NCBI GenBank assembly: GCA_018647765.1
Contig: JABGSN010000023.1
Coordinates: 19,587-83,586, forward strand
Source of the DNA: Oceanospirillaceae bacterium
Lineage (GTDB): Bacteria; Pseudomonadota; Gammaproteobacteria; Pseudomonadales; Balneatricaceae
Length of the DNA stretch: 64,000 nt
Direction: 5' to 3'
The position numbers and the translations under genes were made by a program. Positions 38,609-47,014 of the stretch are shown here, piece by piece. A model generated the notes under the pieces. The model was not told the DNA's origin. It was given only the letters and a program-made list of their open reading frames with translations, and did no database searches. How positions within the stretch are numbered: position 1 is the first letter of the stretch; every line of letters starts with the position of its first letter.

Positions 38609-38878
38609 TTAACAGACTTCAATCAAGGCGAGTTTTTGGCTACGCGTTAATTTTTTAATGGCAGCCTCGCGCTGACTAGCGGTGGAGCGATTTTTTTGCG
38701 GCTCACGGTAGACCATAGCCCACGCAGGATCACTACGAAAAAATCGCGCGCCTAGCTTACCGCCCGCACAGTGCTCCTTAAAACGTCGCTCTGGGTCCGT
38801 AGTAATACCGGTATATAAGCGTCCACCTTGGGTTTGCACCATATACACCCACCAAGGCTTCGAATCCGCTTGCGCCAC
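38609..38878 (-). CDS. GIY-YIG nuclease superfamily protein (YhbQ-like)
   Basis: 89 residues of the single-domain UPF0213 type: WWVYMVQTQGGRLYTGITTDPERRFKEH, with the first Tyr of GIY at VYM and YTG as the YIG element, then LAW-type AMVYREP and a Lys-rich helix. The start is GTG at 38878. Small family members are weak DNA-binding nucleases of unclear role. It is convergent with yciK, five bases apart. Confidence 0.9.
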   Translation of the reverse strand: MAQADSKPWWVYMVQTQGGRLYTGITTDPERRFKEHCAGGKLGARFFRSDPAWAMVYREPQKNRSTASQREAAIKKLTRSQKLALIEVC

Positions 38879-38943
38879 TAAACCATACCTCTTGGGTCTG
38901 CTATAATGCGGCCCATCTTAACCTACAGCGTTGATCACACCAA

Positions 38944-39975
38944 ATGCAAGCCATCGAATCTTTATCGGACCTCTTCAAACAACTTCAAGGCCAGTATCGC
39001 ATCTATGACATGGGTTGTCGTTTAAGAAAGCTCTCTAGCGCCGACTTTCAAGCCTTTGAAGCCGGTCAAAAGGCCTATCCACTGCCTTGGTTACGTCACG
39101 CCTGGGTGGGAATTTTGTTGTGGCCACAACAAAAACAACAGACCCAAGCTACCCCCACCATTTGGTTCTTAAAATTCCCATTAGACGAACGCGGCCAATT
39201 GATTCAGGCCTCACGAGATGAGTTTTTAAATCAGCTATTAGAAACCATAGGCACCAATATGTTGGACCAGCAAGCATCAAGCGAATGGGCCGAGCAACTC
39301 AAACATAGTAACCTTGCCTTTACACCGGAACAGGCACGTATGGCAGCCTTTCATGCCCATGCTAGCTTGGTGCTAGAACAGCCCGCATCTTCATACTACA
39401 CCGCCGTAAACCAATACATGAGGTCGAATCAGCTAGATAAAAACTGGCAAAACCTAGGTTTACAGGGTTTCGCAGACTATGCCGCCCGCTTGGAAACACA
39501 CGCCGACTGGAGTCAGCAAGTGGCGCAACTACCCGCCCCAGTATTGGACACCCTGGCTGTACAGTTAGAAAACCAACCTCTCAACCACAAGCTAGCCAAA
39601 GCCTTTATCGAGCGCGGCCAGTTGAGCAACGTAGAAGGGGAAAAAGTGACCTGTTTACGTGCCGTTAGCCAAACTCCAGATGCGGGTTCACGCCAACAGT
39701 GGCTAACCCAGCTCATGGCGTCAGACGTTATTACTGGGGTGGAAGTGCTGGCCACCATTACTAGCAAATGCAGCAATGACTTACTCGACCAACACTTAAT
39801 GGGGCTATTTTTACATCAATGCGCTCATGACCAAGGCATCTTCAACGGCTTGGTGCAGGAGTTGATGTACCGGCCTAAGCTGCGTAGCGTGGTATTAGCC
39901 GCCTTCCGAGCGCCTGAGCGAAACCCACAGCTGATACAAGCCATAGGCTCGCTCATGGGGCAGAGCCAAAGCTAG
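38944..39975 (+). CDS. DUF3549 family protein
   Basis: 343 residues resembling the DUF3549 family of Pseudomonas and relatives: the start LSDLFKQLQGQYRIYDMGCRLRKLS and the block PLPWLRHAWVGILLWP are characteristic. It is mostly helical from residue 100 on, with no catalytic motif and no signal peptide, so probably cytoplasmic. Function unknown. It overlaps the convergent DUF3726 gene by four bases at 39972-39975. Confidence 0.85.
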   Translation: MQAIESLSDLFKQLQGQYRIYDMGCRLRKLSSADFQAFEAGQKAYPLPWLRHAWVGILLWPQQKQQTQATPTIWFLKFPLDERGQLIQASRDEFLNQLLETIGTNMLDQQASSEWAEQLKHSNLAFTPEQARMAAFHAHASLVLEQPASSYYTAVNQYMRSNQLDKNWQNLGLQGFADYAARLETHADWSQQVAQLPAPVLDTLAVQLENQPLNHKLAKAFIERGQLSNVEGEKVTCLRAVSQTPDAGSRQQWLTQLMASDVITGVEVLATITSKCSNDLLDQHLMGLFLHQCAHDQGIFNGLVQELMYRPKLRSVVLAAFRAPERNPQLIQAIGSLMGQSQS

Positions 39976-40685
39976 TCTGGGCCAGCACCCATACGCGAGG
40001 CTTCGGTTTCGGGCACCAAGGAGGCATGCATCATTTGTTTTAGACGGGCCAGTACGCTGGCATCCACATGCACACCTTGATCCAAACAACGTTCCCGCCA
40101 CCCTAACAAATCGGCACCGTCGGTGATCATCACCCCATCGATGTCGGCCTGGCCCATCGATAACATCAACTCATTCTCTCCTACCAACAGCTCACGCGGC
40201 TGGTATAAACCTAGGGGTTGGCCGTCTGCAGCAATCAATACACACCGCTGTGCGCCACTTCGATGGGTAAAATACAAGGCATAACATTGCTGCGCTTGAG
40301 GCTGATTCAAAGGTTGAGATAACCAATTCATCATACACGGCACAGCAAAGGCTGGGGCAACTAAATTCCTCACCCGCACCTGCGGTGAACAGTGAGCCAA
40401 GCCTAGACCTAGAGCCAGCTCAACCTGCACTAACGCAGACTGACCATGGGCATCAAATACTAATTCTTGGTCACTAGAAAGAATCAGCTCGGGCGCTTTA
40501 ATACGACTACTCAACGCATCCAATGCCTGACTCAACAAGCCACTGTTAGCCAGGCCAAGCTGAAATGCGCTGGCGGCCTTGATGCCTGCACTCAGTTGAT
40601 CACCAGGTGCAAAACCTAAGCCTTCCACACTACGTTTAACCAAAAATTTAAGCTCGTTAGCCGACAGTTGTATTAATTCAGACAT
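39972..40685 (-). CDS. DUF3726 domain-containing protein
   Basis: 237 residues from ATG 40685, with AGGAG eight bases upstream, inside the stop region of the previous gene; a longer frame to 40706 lacks such a site. It matches the DUF3726 type as I remember it (SELIQLSANELKFLVKRSVEGLGF at the N-terminus). No signal peptide, no membrane segment. It ends the four-gene run from aldehyde dehydrogenase (see 43516), four bases after the 568-residue gene, so the two are tightly co-translated. Function unknown. Confidence 0.8.
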   Translation of the reverse strand: MSELIQLSANELKFLVKRSVEGLGFAPGDQLSAGIKAASAFQLGLANSGLLSQALDALSSRIKAPELILSSDQELVFDAHGQSALVQVELALGLGLAHCSPQVRVRNLVAPAFAVPCMMNWLSQPLNQPQAQQCYALYFTHRSGAQRCVLIAADGQPLGLYQPRELLVGENELMLSMGQADIDGVMITDGADLLGWRERCLDQGVHVDASVLARLKQMMHASLVPETEASRMGAGPD

Positions 40686-40689
40686 GCAC

Positions 40690-42396
40690 CTACTCCTGCT
40701 CTTCAACTTGCGGGTTTGTAGGCAATACTGGCGCTACAGGGAAGTACCAGTCGTCGTTAAACTCAGCCTTAAGATCGGCCACCACTGGCGCACCTTGGAA
40801 CATGGTATTGCGTACCCAAAGAGCTGATTTAGGGTCAAATTTGCTAACCCCAAAAAACGCCAGCTTGCAGCGTAACAGGTGCATAGGCAAAACACCTTTG
40901 TGCAGCAGGTTCGCTCTGATTTCGCCGTACTGAGTTTGCGCCATAGTTGCAATGCGCGACACAATACCTAAATGGGCCGGTTTATGTAACAAAAACTCCG
41001 CCACACTGGCATCAGGCGACTGTTCGATCAAGGCCAACAGGTCATTGTGACACTCTTGCACTGCTTTGGCGATGCCTAAAAACATTTGTAATTCAGCACC
41101 GTCATCAACCCCCGTTTTACCTAAACGTGGTTCGATTTTTTGTTGCGAATAATACCAAAAGGTTTGATGCTCATCGGCCTGACTAAAATCATAGTCAAAC
41201 ACCCAATCATAACTGTCTTGAATATTGTCGGTTAAGCCTTGCGCCCGCTGTGTAGGGTCATAACTCAGGCTTTCGTTAATCGCCAGAGCATCTTCTTTAA
41301 CATTGACGATGTCTGGAAATAATTCCATCAACAAACTTACCAACAACTCTTGGGCTTCCAAACTATAGTGCTGCTCGGACCATTCATGCAGTTGTCGCCA
41401 ATCGGACACTTGCTCGGCATGGCCTGCCAGCCAGTCCGCTAGGTCTTGCGTGTCGAGCAATAACTGAGCGTTATTCTGAATCTGCCACTCATCAAAGGTA
41501 CTCACCTCTCGCACGTGTTGCATGGCTTGCTTAAGAATATTTTGTAGCTGCAGCAACTTAGCAGCATCCACCGGAGCGGCTAATACTTCGGCATAGGCTT
41601 GTTCACGCTGACCAATCCACTGGCTCATGAGCAACGGATGGTTGATCAGATAAGGCGCCATGCCCAGGCCGGTAGAGTTGCCTATACCCAAATAACGCTG
41701 CAAGTTAATGTCTAAATCTACCGCATCCGGGTAGGAAGGTTGATGCACTAAGTGATGCAACTGATCCAAACTAAATTGGCGCAACAAATAACAAACCAGC
41801 ATTTCGGCGGCAAAAGGTCGCGCCAAGTCGGGATGATGACGGGCAATTTTATCCCAGTCACAGGCACCAAATTTACCCGACCCATAGACTGCGGTGGTGC
41901 GATACAAATAGCCTACTTCGGCCAATTTCTTAGCATCAGGCTGCTGCCCACTGCGCAACTGCGCCAACAGCGAATCAAATACGCGTGCGCTACGGTTACC
42001 GCGAGCTAGAGATAAACTGCGCGCGTCAATACGCCCCGCTTCTTGGAGCGGTACGTTGGCAGCTAAACGCTCAAGCCACACGTCGTCCATTTCGCCTTCT
42101 ACCAGCGTCATGGTCAGGTCCCATTTTTCAGCAATAACACGATCATTACGCTCTTCGGGGGCCAAGTATTGTGAAAACACCACAAAACTAAGTTGGCTAT
42201 GGGGCATTTTAATATCAAACACTGCATGACCATAACCATCTTGATCAAGCTCAAACTGGCTATAGCTAATGGCCCACTGGTCCTGCACCATGTGCCGAAC
42301 CAAGGTTCGCATAAAACTCAAACGGCTCGCAAAACCCGCGCCCAAACGCTCTAAGTCCATTGCCTGTGCAGGCGGACGCAAGATAATTTGACTCAT
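40690..42396 (-). CDS. Conserved-looking hypothetical protein, 568 residues
   Basis: I do not recognise a family. It has no signal peptide or membrane segment and is rich in long helical stretches. It starts MSQIILRPPAQAMDLERLGAG and carries repeated aromatic/acidic segments such as DSYDWVFDYDFSQADEHQTFWYYSQQ near 395-420. Codon use is like its neighbours. It sits 59 bases downstream of an M19 dipeptidase-like gene and is coupled to a DUF3726 gene, so the three likely act together. A scaffold or regulatory partner of the catabolic enzymes is as likely as an enzyme. Confidence 0.75.
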   Translation of the reverse strand: MSQIILRPPAQAMDLERLGAGFASRLSFMRTLVRHMVQDQWAISYSQFELDQDGYGHAVFDIKMPHSQLSFVVFSQYLAPEERNDRVIAEKWDLTMTLVEGEMDDVWLERLAANVPLQEAGRIDARSLSLARGNRSARVFDSLLAQLRSGQQPDAKKLAEVGYLYRTTAVYGSGKFGACDWDKIARHHPDLARPFAAEMLVCYLLRQFSLDQLHHLVHQPSYPDAVDLDINLQRYLGIGNSTGLGMAPYLINHPLLMSQWIGQREQAYAEVLAAPVDAAKLLQLQNILKQAMQHVREVSTFDEWQIQNNAQLLLDTQDLADWLAGHAEQVSDWRQLHEWSEQHYSLEAQELLVSLLMELFPDIVNVKEDALAINESLSYDPTQRAQGLTDNIQDSYDWVFDYDFSQADEHQTFWYYSQQKIEPRLGKTGVDDGAELQMFLGIAKAVQECHNDLLALIEQSPDASVAEFLLHKPAHLGIVSRIATMAQTQYGEIRANLLHKGVLPMHLLRCKLAFFGVSKFDPKSALWVRNTMFQGAPVVADLKAEFNDDWYFPVAPVLPTNPQVEEQE

Positions 42397-42455
42397 ACTT
42401 ATACCTCAAAACAAGCCTAGTGGCGGGCGCTAATCTTTGTTAAACAACATCTATA

Positions 42456-43439
42456 CTACTGAGGGCCAAAACCCACAGCACAAAAATCGAGCCAGTTACG
42501 GCCCATGATTTTTTCGATTTCCACTTCGTTAAAACCTTTATCACGCAGACCCACTACAATATTGGGAAAATCAGCGCTAGTTTCAAACCAAGACAAAGAC
42601 TCAGGCCAAGCCGCATTGCTAGCCGAACCCTCACCATAGTCCATTTGTTTAGTCCAACGCCCATTCCGCATCCACTCCAACACTTCAAGCGGTTGATCGA
42701 GGCACAAGTCACTGCCCATGCCCACTCGATCAATGCCCATAAGGTCGACGGTTTCTGCCACCATGGTGCAAAACTCGTCTAACCCACACTGGGGACCATT
42801 TTTTAGGTGAAACGGATACATACTAAAACCGAGCAAACCTTCACTTTCTGCCAAGGCAGACAGGACTTTATTAGACTTGTTACGCTTAGCCGGCTCAAAA
42901 AATGTGGGATTAGCGTGACTAATAACGATCGGACGCTGCGATATTTCGATGGCCTGCAAGGTGCTTTCTTCTGCACTGTGGGACATATCAACAACCATAC
43001 CCACGCGGTTCATTTCTTTAATCACCACCTTACCAAAACGGGAAATACCCGCATCGGTAGCTTCATAACAACCGGCACCTAACAGGCTTTGATTATTATA
43101 GGTAAGCTGCATAATCTTTACGCCGAGCTGGTTAAATATCGCCACCAGATCAATGTCGTCTTCTATTGGAGAGCAGTTTTGGAAACCAAAGATGATGCCC
43201 ACTTTATTCTGCGCATGGGCGGCTTCAATATCGGCAGCAGTATGCACAGGCACAATCAGGTCGCTGTGCATTTCAAACATGCGATTCCAGTGACCAATGT
43301 TGTACAAAGTTTCACGACAAACTTCGTGATAAGCGATGGTGACGTGCACCGCACTTAACCCACCGTCGCGCATTTGTTCAAAAACTTTACGGCTCCAATG
43401 GCTGTACTGCAAACCATCGATCATCATCATTTTAGACAT
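42456..43439 (-). CDS. M19 (renal dipeptidase) family protein lacking the HxD metal motif
   Basis: 327 residues with the peptidase M19 barrel. VVDMSHSAEEST and VISHANPTFF keep two metal-site histidines of the family, and VVIKEMNRVGMVVDMSHS is typical. The N-terminal Asp-Gly-His-Asn-Asp metal motif is replaced by IDGLQYSHW near residues 7-15, so the usual His-x-Asp ligand pair is absent. A similar subgroup sits in the dimethylglycine-demethylation locus of Pseudomonas. It is 76 bases downstream of an aldehyde dehydrogenase in an operon with DUF3726. It is probably not a true dipeptidase; the substrate is unknown. Confidence 0.88.
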   Translation of the reverse strand: MSKMMMIDGLQYSHWSRKVFEQMRDGGLSAVHVTIAYHEVCRETLYNIGHWNRMFEMHSDLIVPVHTAADIEAAHAQNKVGIIFGFQNCSPIEDDIDLVAIFNQLGVKIMQLTYNNQSLLGAGCYEATDAGISRFGKVVIKEMNRVGMVVDMSHSAEESTLQAIEISQRPIVISHANPTFFEPAKRNKSNKVLSALAESEGLLGFSMYPFHLKNGPQCGLDEFCTMVAETVDLMGIDRVGMGSDLCLDQPLEVLEWMRNGRWTKQMDYGEGSASNAAWPESLSWFETSADFPNIVVGLRDKGFNEVEIEKIMGRNWLDFCAVGFGPQ

Positions 43440-43515
43440 ATTCTGCTCTCTTTTTAGGTATTACTAGGGTTGCTTCACGGCGAAGCGTTCAGCAACCTGG
43501 CCCTCTGAAAAGGCA

Positions 43516-44949
43516 TTAAGCCTTCATGTAAGTGGTTTTAACTTCGGTGTAAAACTCTTCCGCGTACTTGCCTTGCTCACGCGAACCAAAGCTAGAGTTT
43601 TTACGGCCACCAAATGGCACATGGTAATCGGTGCCTGCAGTTGGCAAGTTAATCATGGCACAACCGGTTTTAGCGTTACGCTTAAAGTGAGTGGCATACT
43701 TCAAAGATGTGGTGCAAATACCGCCGGTTAAGCCATATTGAGTATCATTTAAGGTAGCCAAGGCTTCTTCGTAGTCGGCAACCTTAATCACACACGCCAA
43801 TGGAGCAAAGGCTTCGTCGCGGTTAATACGCATGTCGTTGGTGGTGTTAGTGAACAGCGCTGGGGTCATAAAGTAACCCGTACTGTCATCAAATTCGCCA
43901 CCACAAACCAAGGTTGCGCCTTCGTCTTGAGCCAACTGGAAGTATTCTTTGTTTTGCGCAAATTGCTTTGCATCTGCAGCCGGCCCAATGGTCACGCCAT
44001 CTTCCAACGCGCCGCCCACTTTTAGCTTAGCCATACGTTCTTGTACTTTAGCTACAAATTCGTCATGCACACCTGCAGTAACGATTAAACGAGAAGACGC
44101 AGTACATTTTTGGCCAGTGCCACCAAAGGCTCCGCCCACTGCACAATCTGCGGCGTTGTCTAGGTCGGCGTCATCTAATACGATCAAGGCATTCTTACTG
44201 CCCATTTCCAATTGAAACTTAACTAAGTTAGTCGCCGCTGCAACTGCAACACGCTTGCCAACAGCCAAAGAACCAGTAAAGGTAATGGCATCAATCTCTG
44301 GGGACGTAATAAGCTTCTCGCCTACACTAGCGCCAGATCCCATGACTAGATTAAATAAACCGGCTGGAATGTCTTGCTTGGCAATAATTTCCGCCAACAA
44401 CACAGCACTGGCTGGCGTAAGGTTGGCTGGTTTCCAGATAACCGCGTTACCAAAGGCAAGGGCTGGGGCAATCTTCCAAGAAGCGGTGGCCGTAGGGAAA
44501 TTCCATGGGCTGATGACCGTCACTACGCCCATAGGCTCGCGACGCACATCAATTTCAATGCCTGGGCGGGTTGAATCGGCAGTGTCGCCCATTTGGCGTA
44601 ATACTTCAGCTGCGTAGTACTGAAAGAACTGGCCCGCACGGTATACTTCACCACGGCCTTCAGCGCGCGGCTTGCCTTCTTCGCTAGAAAGCACTTCACC
44701 AAGCTCGTCACATCGAGCAATCATTTCATCACCAATAGCCTGCAACACACGCTGCTTCGCTTCTAGGCCAGTCGCCTGCCACTCAATTTGTGCTGCGCGC
44801 GCAGCGGCAATGGCGTCATCTACCTGCGCAGCAGAAGCTTGGGCAAACGTACCCACAGATTGACTGTGGTTAGACGGATTAATGTTATTAACGGTAGATT
44901 CACCTTCAACCCATTGGCCGGCGATGTAGTTCTTTTGGACTTGGCTCAT
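43516..44949 (-). CDS. Aldehyde dehydrogenase, alpha-ketoglutarate-semialdehyde dehydrogenase-like
   Basis: 477 residues from ATG 44949, chosen because GGGAG lies upstream; the frame from 44961 is not needed. NAD(P)-dependent oxidation of an aldehyde. Catalytic Cys282 is in GQKCTASSR, the general base is Glu248 in LEMGSKNAL, and NAD-site residues are in SPWNFP and FTGSLAVG. It resembles enzymes oxidising alpha-ketoglutarate semialdehyde (hydroxyproline or sugar-acid routes). It is divergent from a LysR gene and leads an operon with a dipeptidase-like gene and two unknown genes. Its exact aldehyde is not settled by the sequence. Confidence 0.92.
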   Translation of the reverse strand: MSQVQKNYIAGQWVEGESTVNNINPSNHSQSVGTFAQASAAQVDDAIAAARAAQIEWQATGLEAKQRVLQAIGDEMIARCDELGEVLSSEEGKPRAEGRGEVYRAGQFFQYYAAEVLRQMGDTADSTRPGIEIDVRREPMGVVTVISPWNFPTATASWKIAPALAFGNAVIWKPANLTPASAVLLAEIIAKQDIPAGLFNLVMGSGASVGEKLITSPEIDAITFTGSLAVGKRVAVAAATNLVKFQLEMGSKNALIVLDDADLDNAADCAVGGAFGGTGQKCTASSRLIVTAGVHDEFVAKVQERMAKLKVGGALEDGVTIGPAADAKQFAQNKEYFQLAQDEGATLVCGGEFDDSTGYFMTPALFTNTTNDMRINRDEAFAPLACVIKVADYEEALATLNDTQYGLTGGICTTSLKYATHFKRNAKTGCAMINLPTAGTDYHVPFGGRKNSSFGSREQGKYAEEFYTEVKTTYMKA

Positions 44950-45015
44950 TTTAGCTCCCATGTTGCCCTGCAGGCATTCATTTGTATTAGTTAACGCTAG
45001 CTTACGCTTTTTTAC

Positions 45016-45052
45016 TTGATAATAATAATTAATTAAATGTATTATTTGATAA
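45016..45052. promoter_or_regulatory. AT-rich operator-like repeats, LysR-aldehyde dehydrogenase gap
   Basis: TTGATAA occurs at 45016-45022 and 45046-45052, 30 bases apart, flanking the dyad-like core ATAATTAATTAAAT. Such spaced repeats in a divergent LysR gap are candidate regulator sites. Confidence 0.4.
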
Positions 45053-45074
45053 GTTTAATTAGGAGGCGCCACCT

Positions 45075-45989
45075 ATGCTACCAGATATAAAAATAGCCCA
45101 AATCAACACCTTCCTCACCGTAGCTCAATGCAAGAACTTCCGCCAAGCTGCGCGCTTGTTACATCGTTCACAACCCGCCGTAAGCTTGGCCATTAAACAA
45201 CTCGAACAGCTGTTAGGCAGCCCGTTGTTCGACCCTCAACGGCATGGCGAACTCAGCGCTTTCGGCACCGTCTTTCTGCCAGAAGCCAAAACCCTCTATA
45301 AACATTACCAAGCCACACTTCAAAGCGGTCTAAGCATGGCCCAAGGACAAACAGGCACCATTAAACTAGGCGTTTTGCCTTCGGTTGCTAAAACAGTTTT
45401 GACTCAAATTATTCGCTACTTTCTGGATAAACACCCACAGGTTCATCTTCAGGTACAAGATGATAACGGTGATAACTTAAGAGACAAGGTACTGGATGGC
45501 CGCATTGATTTGGCGATCAGTAGTATTTGGCAAACCGAGCCCGACTTAATACACACACCCCTGTGTGCAGACCGAGTGGGGCTCGTTGCTCGCAAAGCCC
45601 ATCCTTGGATGCAACTGGGTAACGACATTGACTGGCCTGCGCTACAAGAGCAAAAACTTATACGTAACGGCACCACGCCTTTAGTAGAGAACACGCCAGC
45701 TCACGGTTTTTTGTTGGCGCCCATGCAAGTGACCAACATGACGTCTTTAGTGGCTATGTTAGAAGCAGGTGCTGGTATTACCACGCTACCTTGGATGGCG
45801 TTCCCTAAAGACAGCACAGAGCTAGCGTTTAGACTGATTGAAGAACCACAGATTAAGCGGCACATTGCACTATTGCAGTCGCGCCATCATCAACAGATGC
45901 CCGCCACTGCAGCCTTGGAGAAAATTATTACAGAAACCTTTGCCCACCGAGGAAAGTACTTATCGGTACCTAAGCAGGTTATCAGCTAA
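45075..45989 (+). CDS. LysR-family transcriptional regulator
   Basis: 304 residues: winged helix-turn-helix (about 1-60; NFRQAARLLHRSQPAVSLAIKQLEQLLG) and a LysR substrate-binding domain (about 90-300; LGVLPSVAKTVL, IDLAISSI, AGAGITTLPWMAF). It has a strong AGGAGG ribosome site. It is divergent from the aldehyde dehydrogenase operon and most likely controls it, sensing a pathway intermediate. Confidence 0.92.
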   Translation: MLPDIKIAQINTFLTVAQCKNFRQAARLLHRSQPAVSLAIKQLEQLLGSPLFDPQRHGELSAFGTVFLPEAKTLYKHYQATLQSGLSMAQGQTGTIKLGVLPSVAKTVLTQIIRYFLDKHPQVHLQVQDDNGDNLRDKVLDGRIDLAISSIWQTEPDLIHTPLCADRVGLVARKAHPWMQLGNDIDWPALQEQKLIRNGTTPLVENTPAHGFLLAPMQVTNMTSLVAMLEAGAGITTLPWMAFPKDSTELAFRLIEEPQIKRHIALLQSRHHQQMPATAALEKIITETFAHRGKYLSVPKQVIS

Positions 45990-46008
45990 GCACTGGTCTG
46001 AAGCCCCG

Positions 46009-47007
46009 TTACGACTCACTCAGGCAGTGACTATAGGCAAATACGCCGGGTATGCCACCGGTATGTAAAAACAAGATACAGTCTGAGGGGTCAAAATAAC
46101 CATGACGCACCAAATCCAACAGCCCTGCAAAGGCTTTGCCGGTATAAACGGGATCAAGCAACAACCCCTCTAAACTCGCAGCTAAACGTAAGGCCTCAAC
46201 CATTTGCTGGGTAGGCTGACCATAGCCCGCACCATAATATTGGTCAAAACAAATGACATGATCTTCATGCAAGTGAGGTTGTGACAAGCGGTCTTGCACC
46301 TCATGCACCAACGCCAGTACTTTGCCACACTGCTCTTCGCTAGAGCGGCTCACTGAAATACCTAATACCGGAATATCCAAGCCCGCCAAGGCCAAACCCG
46401 CAAGCAGGCCTGCTTGAGTACCCGCACTGCCTGTAGCCAAAACAATGGCATTAAAACTCAGGGTCTGGCTCTGCATTTGTTCGGCTAGTTCCAAACCACA
46501 AGCCACATAACCCATAGCACCCACGACATTACTACCCCCCACTGGCATGATATAGGGCACTTGGCCAGAGGCTGTGAGGGTTTGAGCGCGTAAGGCCATG
46601 GCCTCGTCTAAGTCTTGGCCAGCGGGCAATTGATGAACCCGAGCGCCTAATAGCTGGTTGAGCAATAAGTTCCCCGAATGCTGATAGTCCGGCTCATCCA
46701 ATCCGTCAACTTGCTCTAAGAACAATTCGCAACCCAAGCCTACCTTTGCTGCAGCAGCCGCGGTTTGACGCGCATGGTTAGATTGCACGCCCCCCGCTGT
46801 AAGCAAGGTCGTTACACCTTGTTGTTGCGCATCGGCCAACAAATACTCTAGCTTACGGGTTTTATTGCCGCCCATGGCCAACCCCGAACAGTCATCCCGC
46901 TTGACCCACAATTCAGGGCCTTTGTGCAGCTGGTTAAGCCGAAGCATAGGTTCTAACGGTGTAGGCCAGTGACCCAACTGAAGCTTAGCTAAAGGTAACT
47001 TGTGCAT
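46009..47007 (-). CDS. D-cysteine desulfhydrase / L-cysteate sulfo-lyase family protein
   Basis: 332 residues of the ACC-deaminase-like PLP family: LGHWPTPLEPM, KRDDCSGLAMGGNKTRKLEYL with the PLP lysine at Lys49, and GGVQSNHARQTAAAAAKVG. The sequence fits D-cysteine desulfhydrase (DcyD) and L-cysteate sulfo-lyase (CuyA) equally well; both release sulfur (sulfide or sulfite) and pyruvate. A YeeE/YedE sulfur-transport-type pair lies 1.4 kb away on the other strand. It is downstream of the coiled-coil gene by seven bases, but the link may be chance. Confidence 0.9.
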   Translation of the reverse strand: MHKLPLAKLQLGHWPTPLEPMLRLNQLHKGPELWVKRDDCSGLAMGGNKTRKLEYLLADAQQQGVTTLLTAGGVQSNHARQTAAAAAKVGLGCELFLEQVDGLDEPDYQHSGNLLLNQLLGARVHQLPAGQDLDEAMALRAQTLTASGQVPYIMPVGGSNVVGAMGYVACGLELAEQMQSQTLSFNAIVLATGSAGTQAGLLAGLALAGLDIPVLGISVSRSSEEQCGKVLALVHEVQDRLSQPHLHEDHVICFDQYYGAGYGQPTQQMVEALRLAASLEGLLLDPVYTGKAFAGLLDLVRHGYFDPSDCILFLHTGGIPGVFAYSHCLSES

Positions 47008-47014
47008 ATAATGA

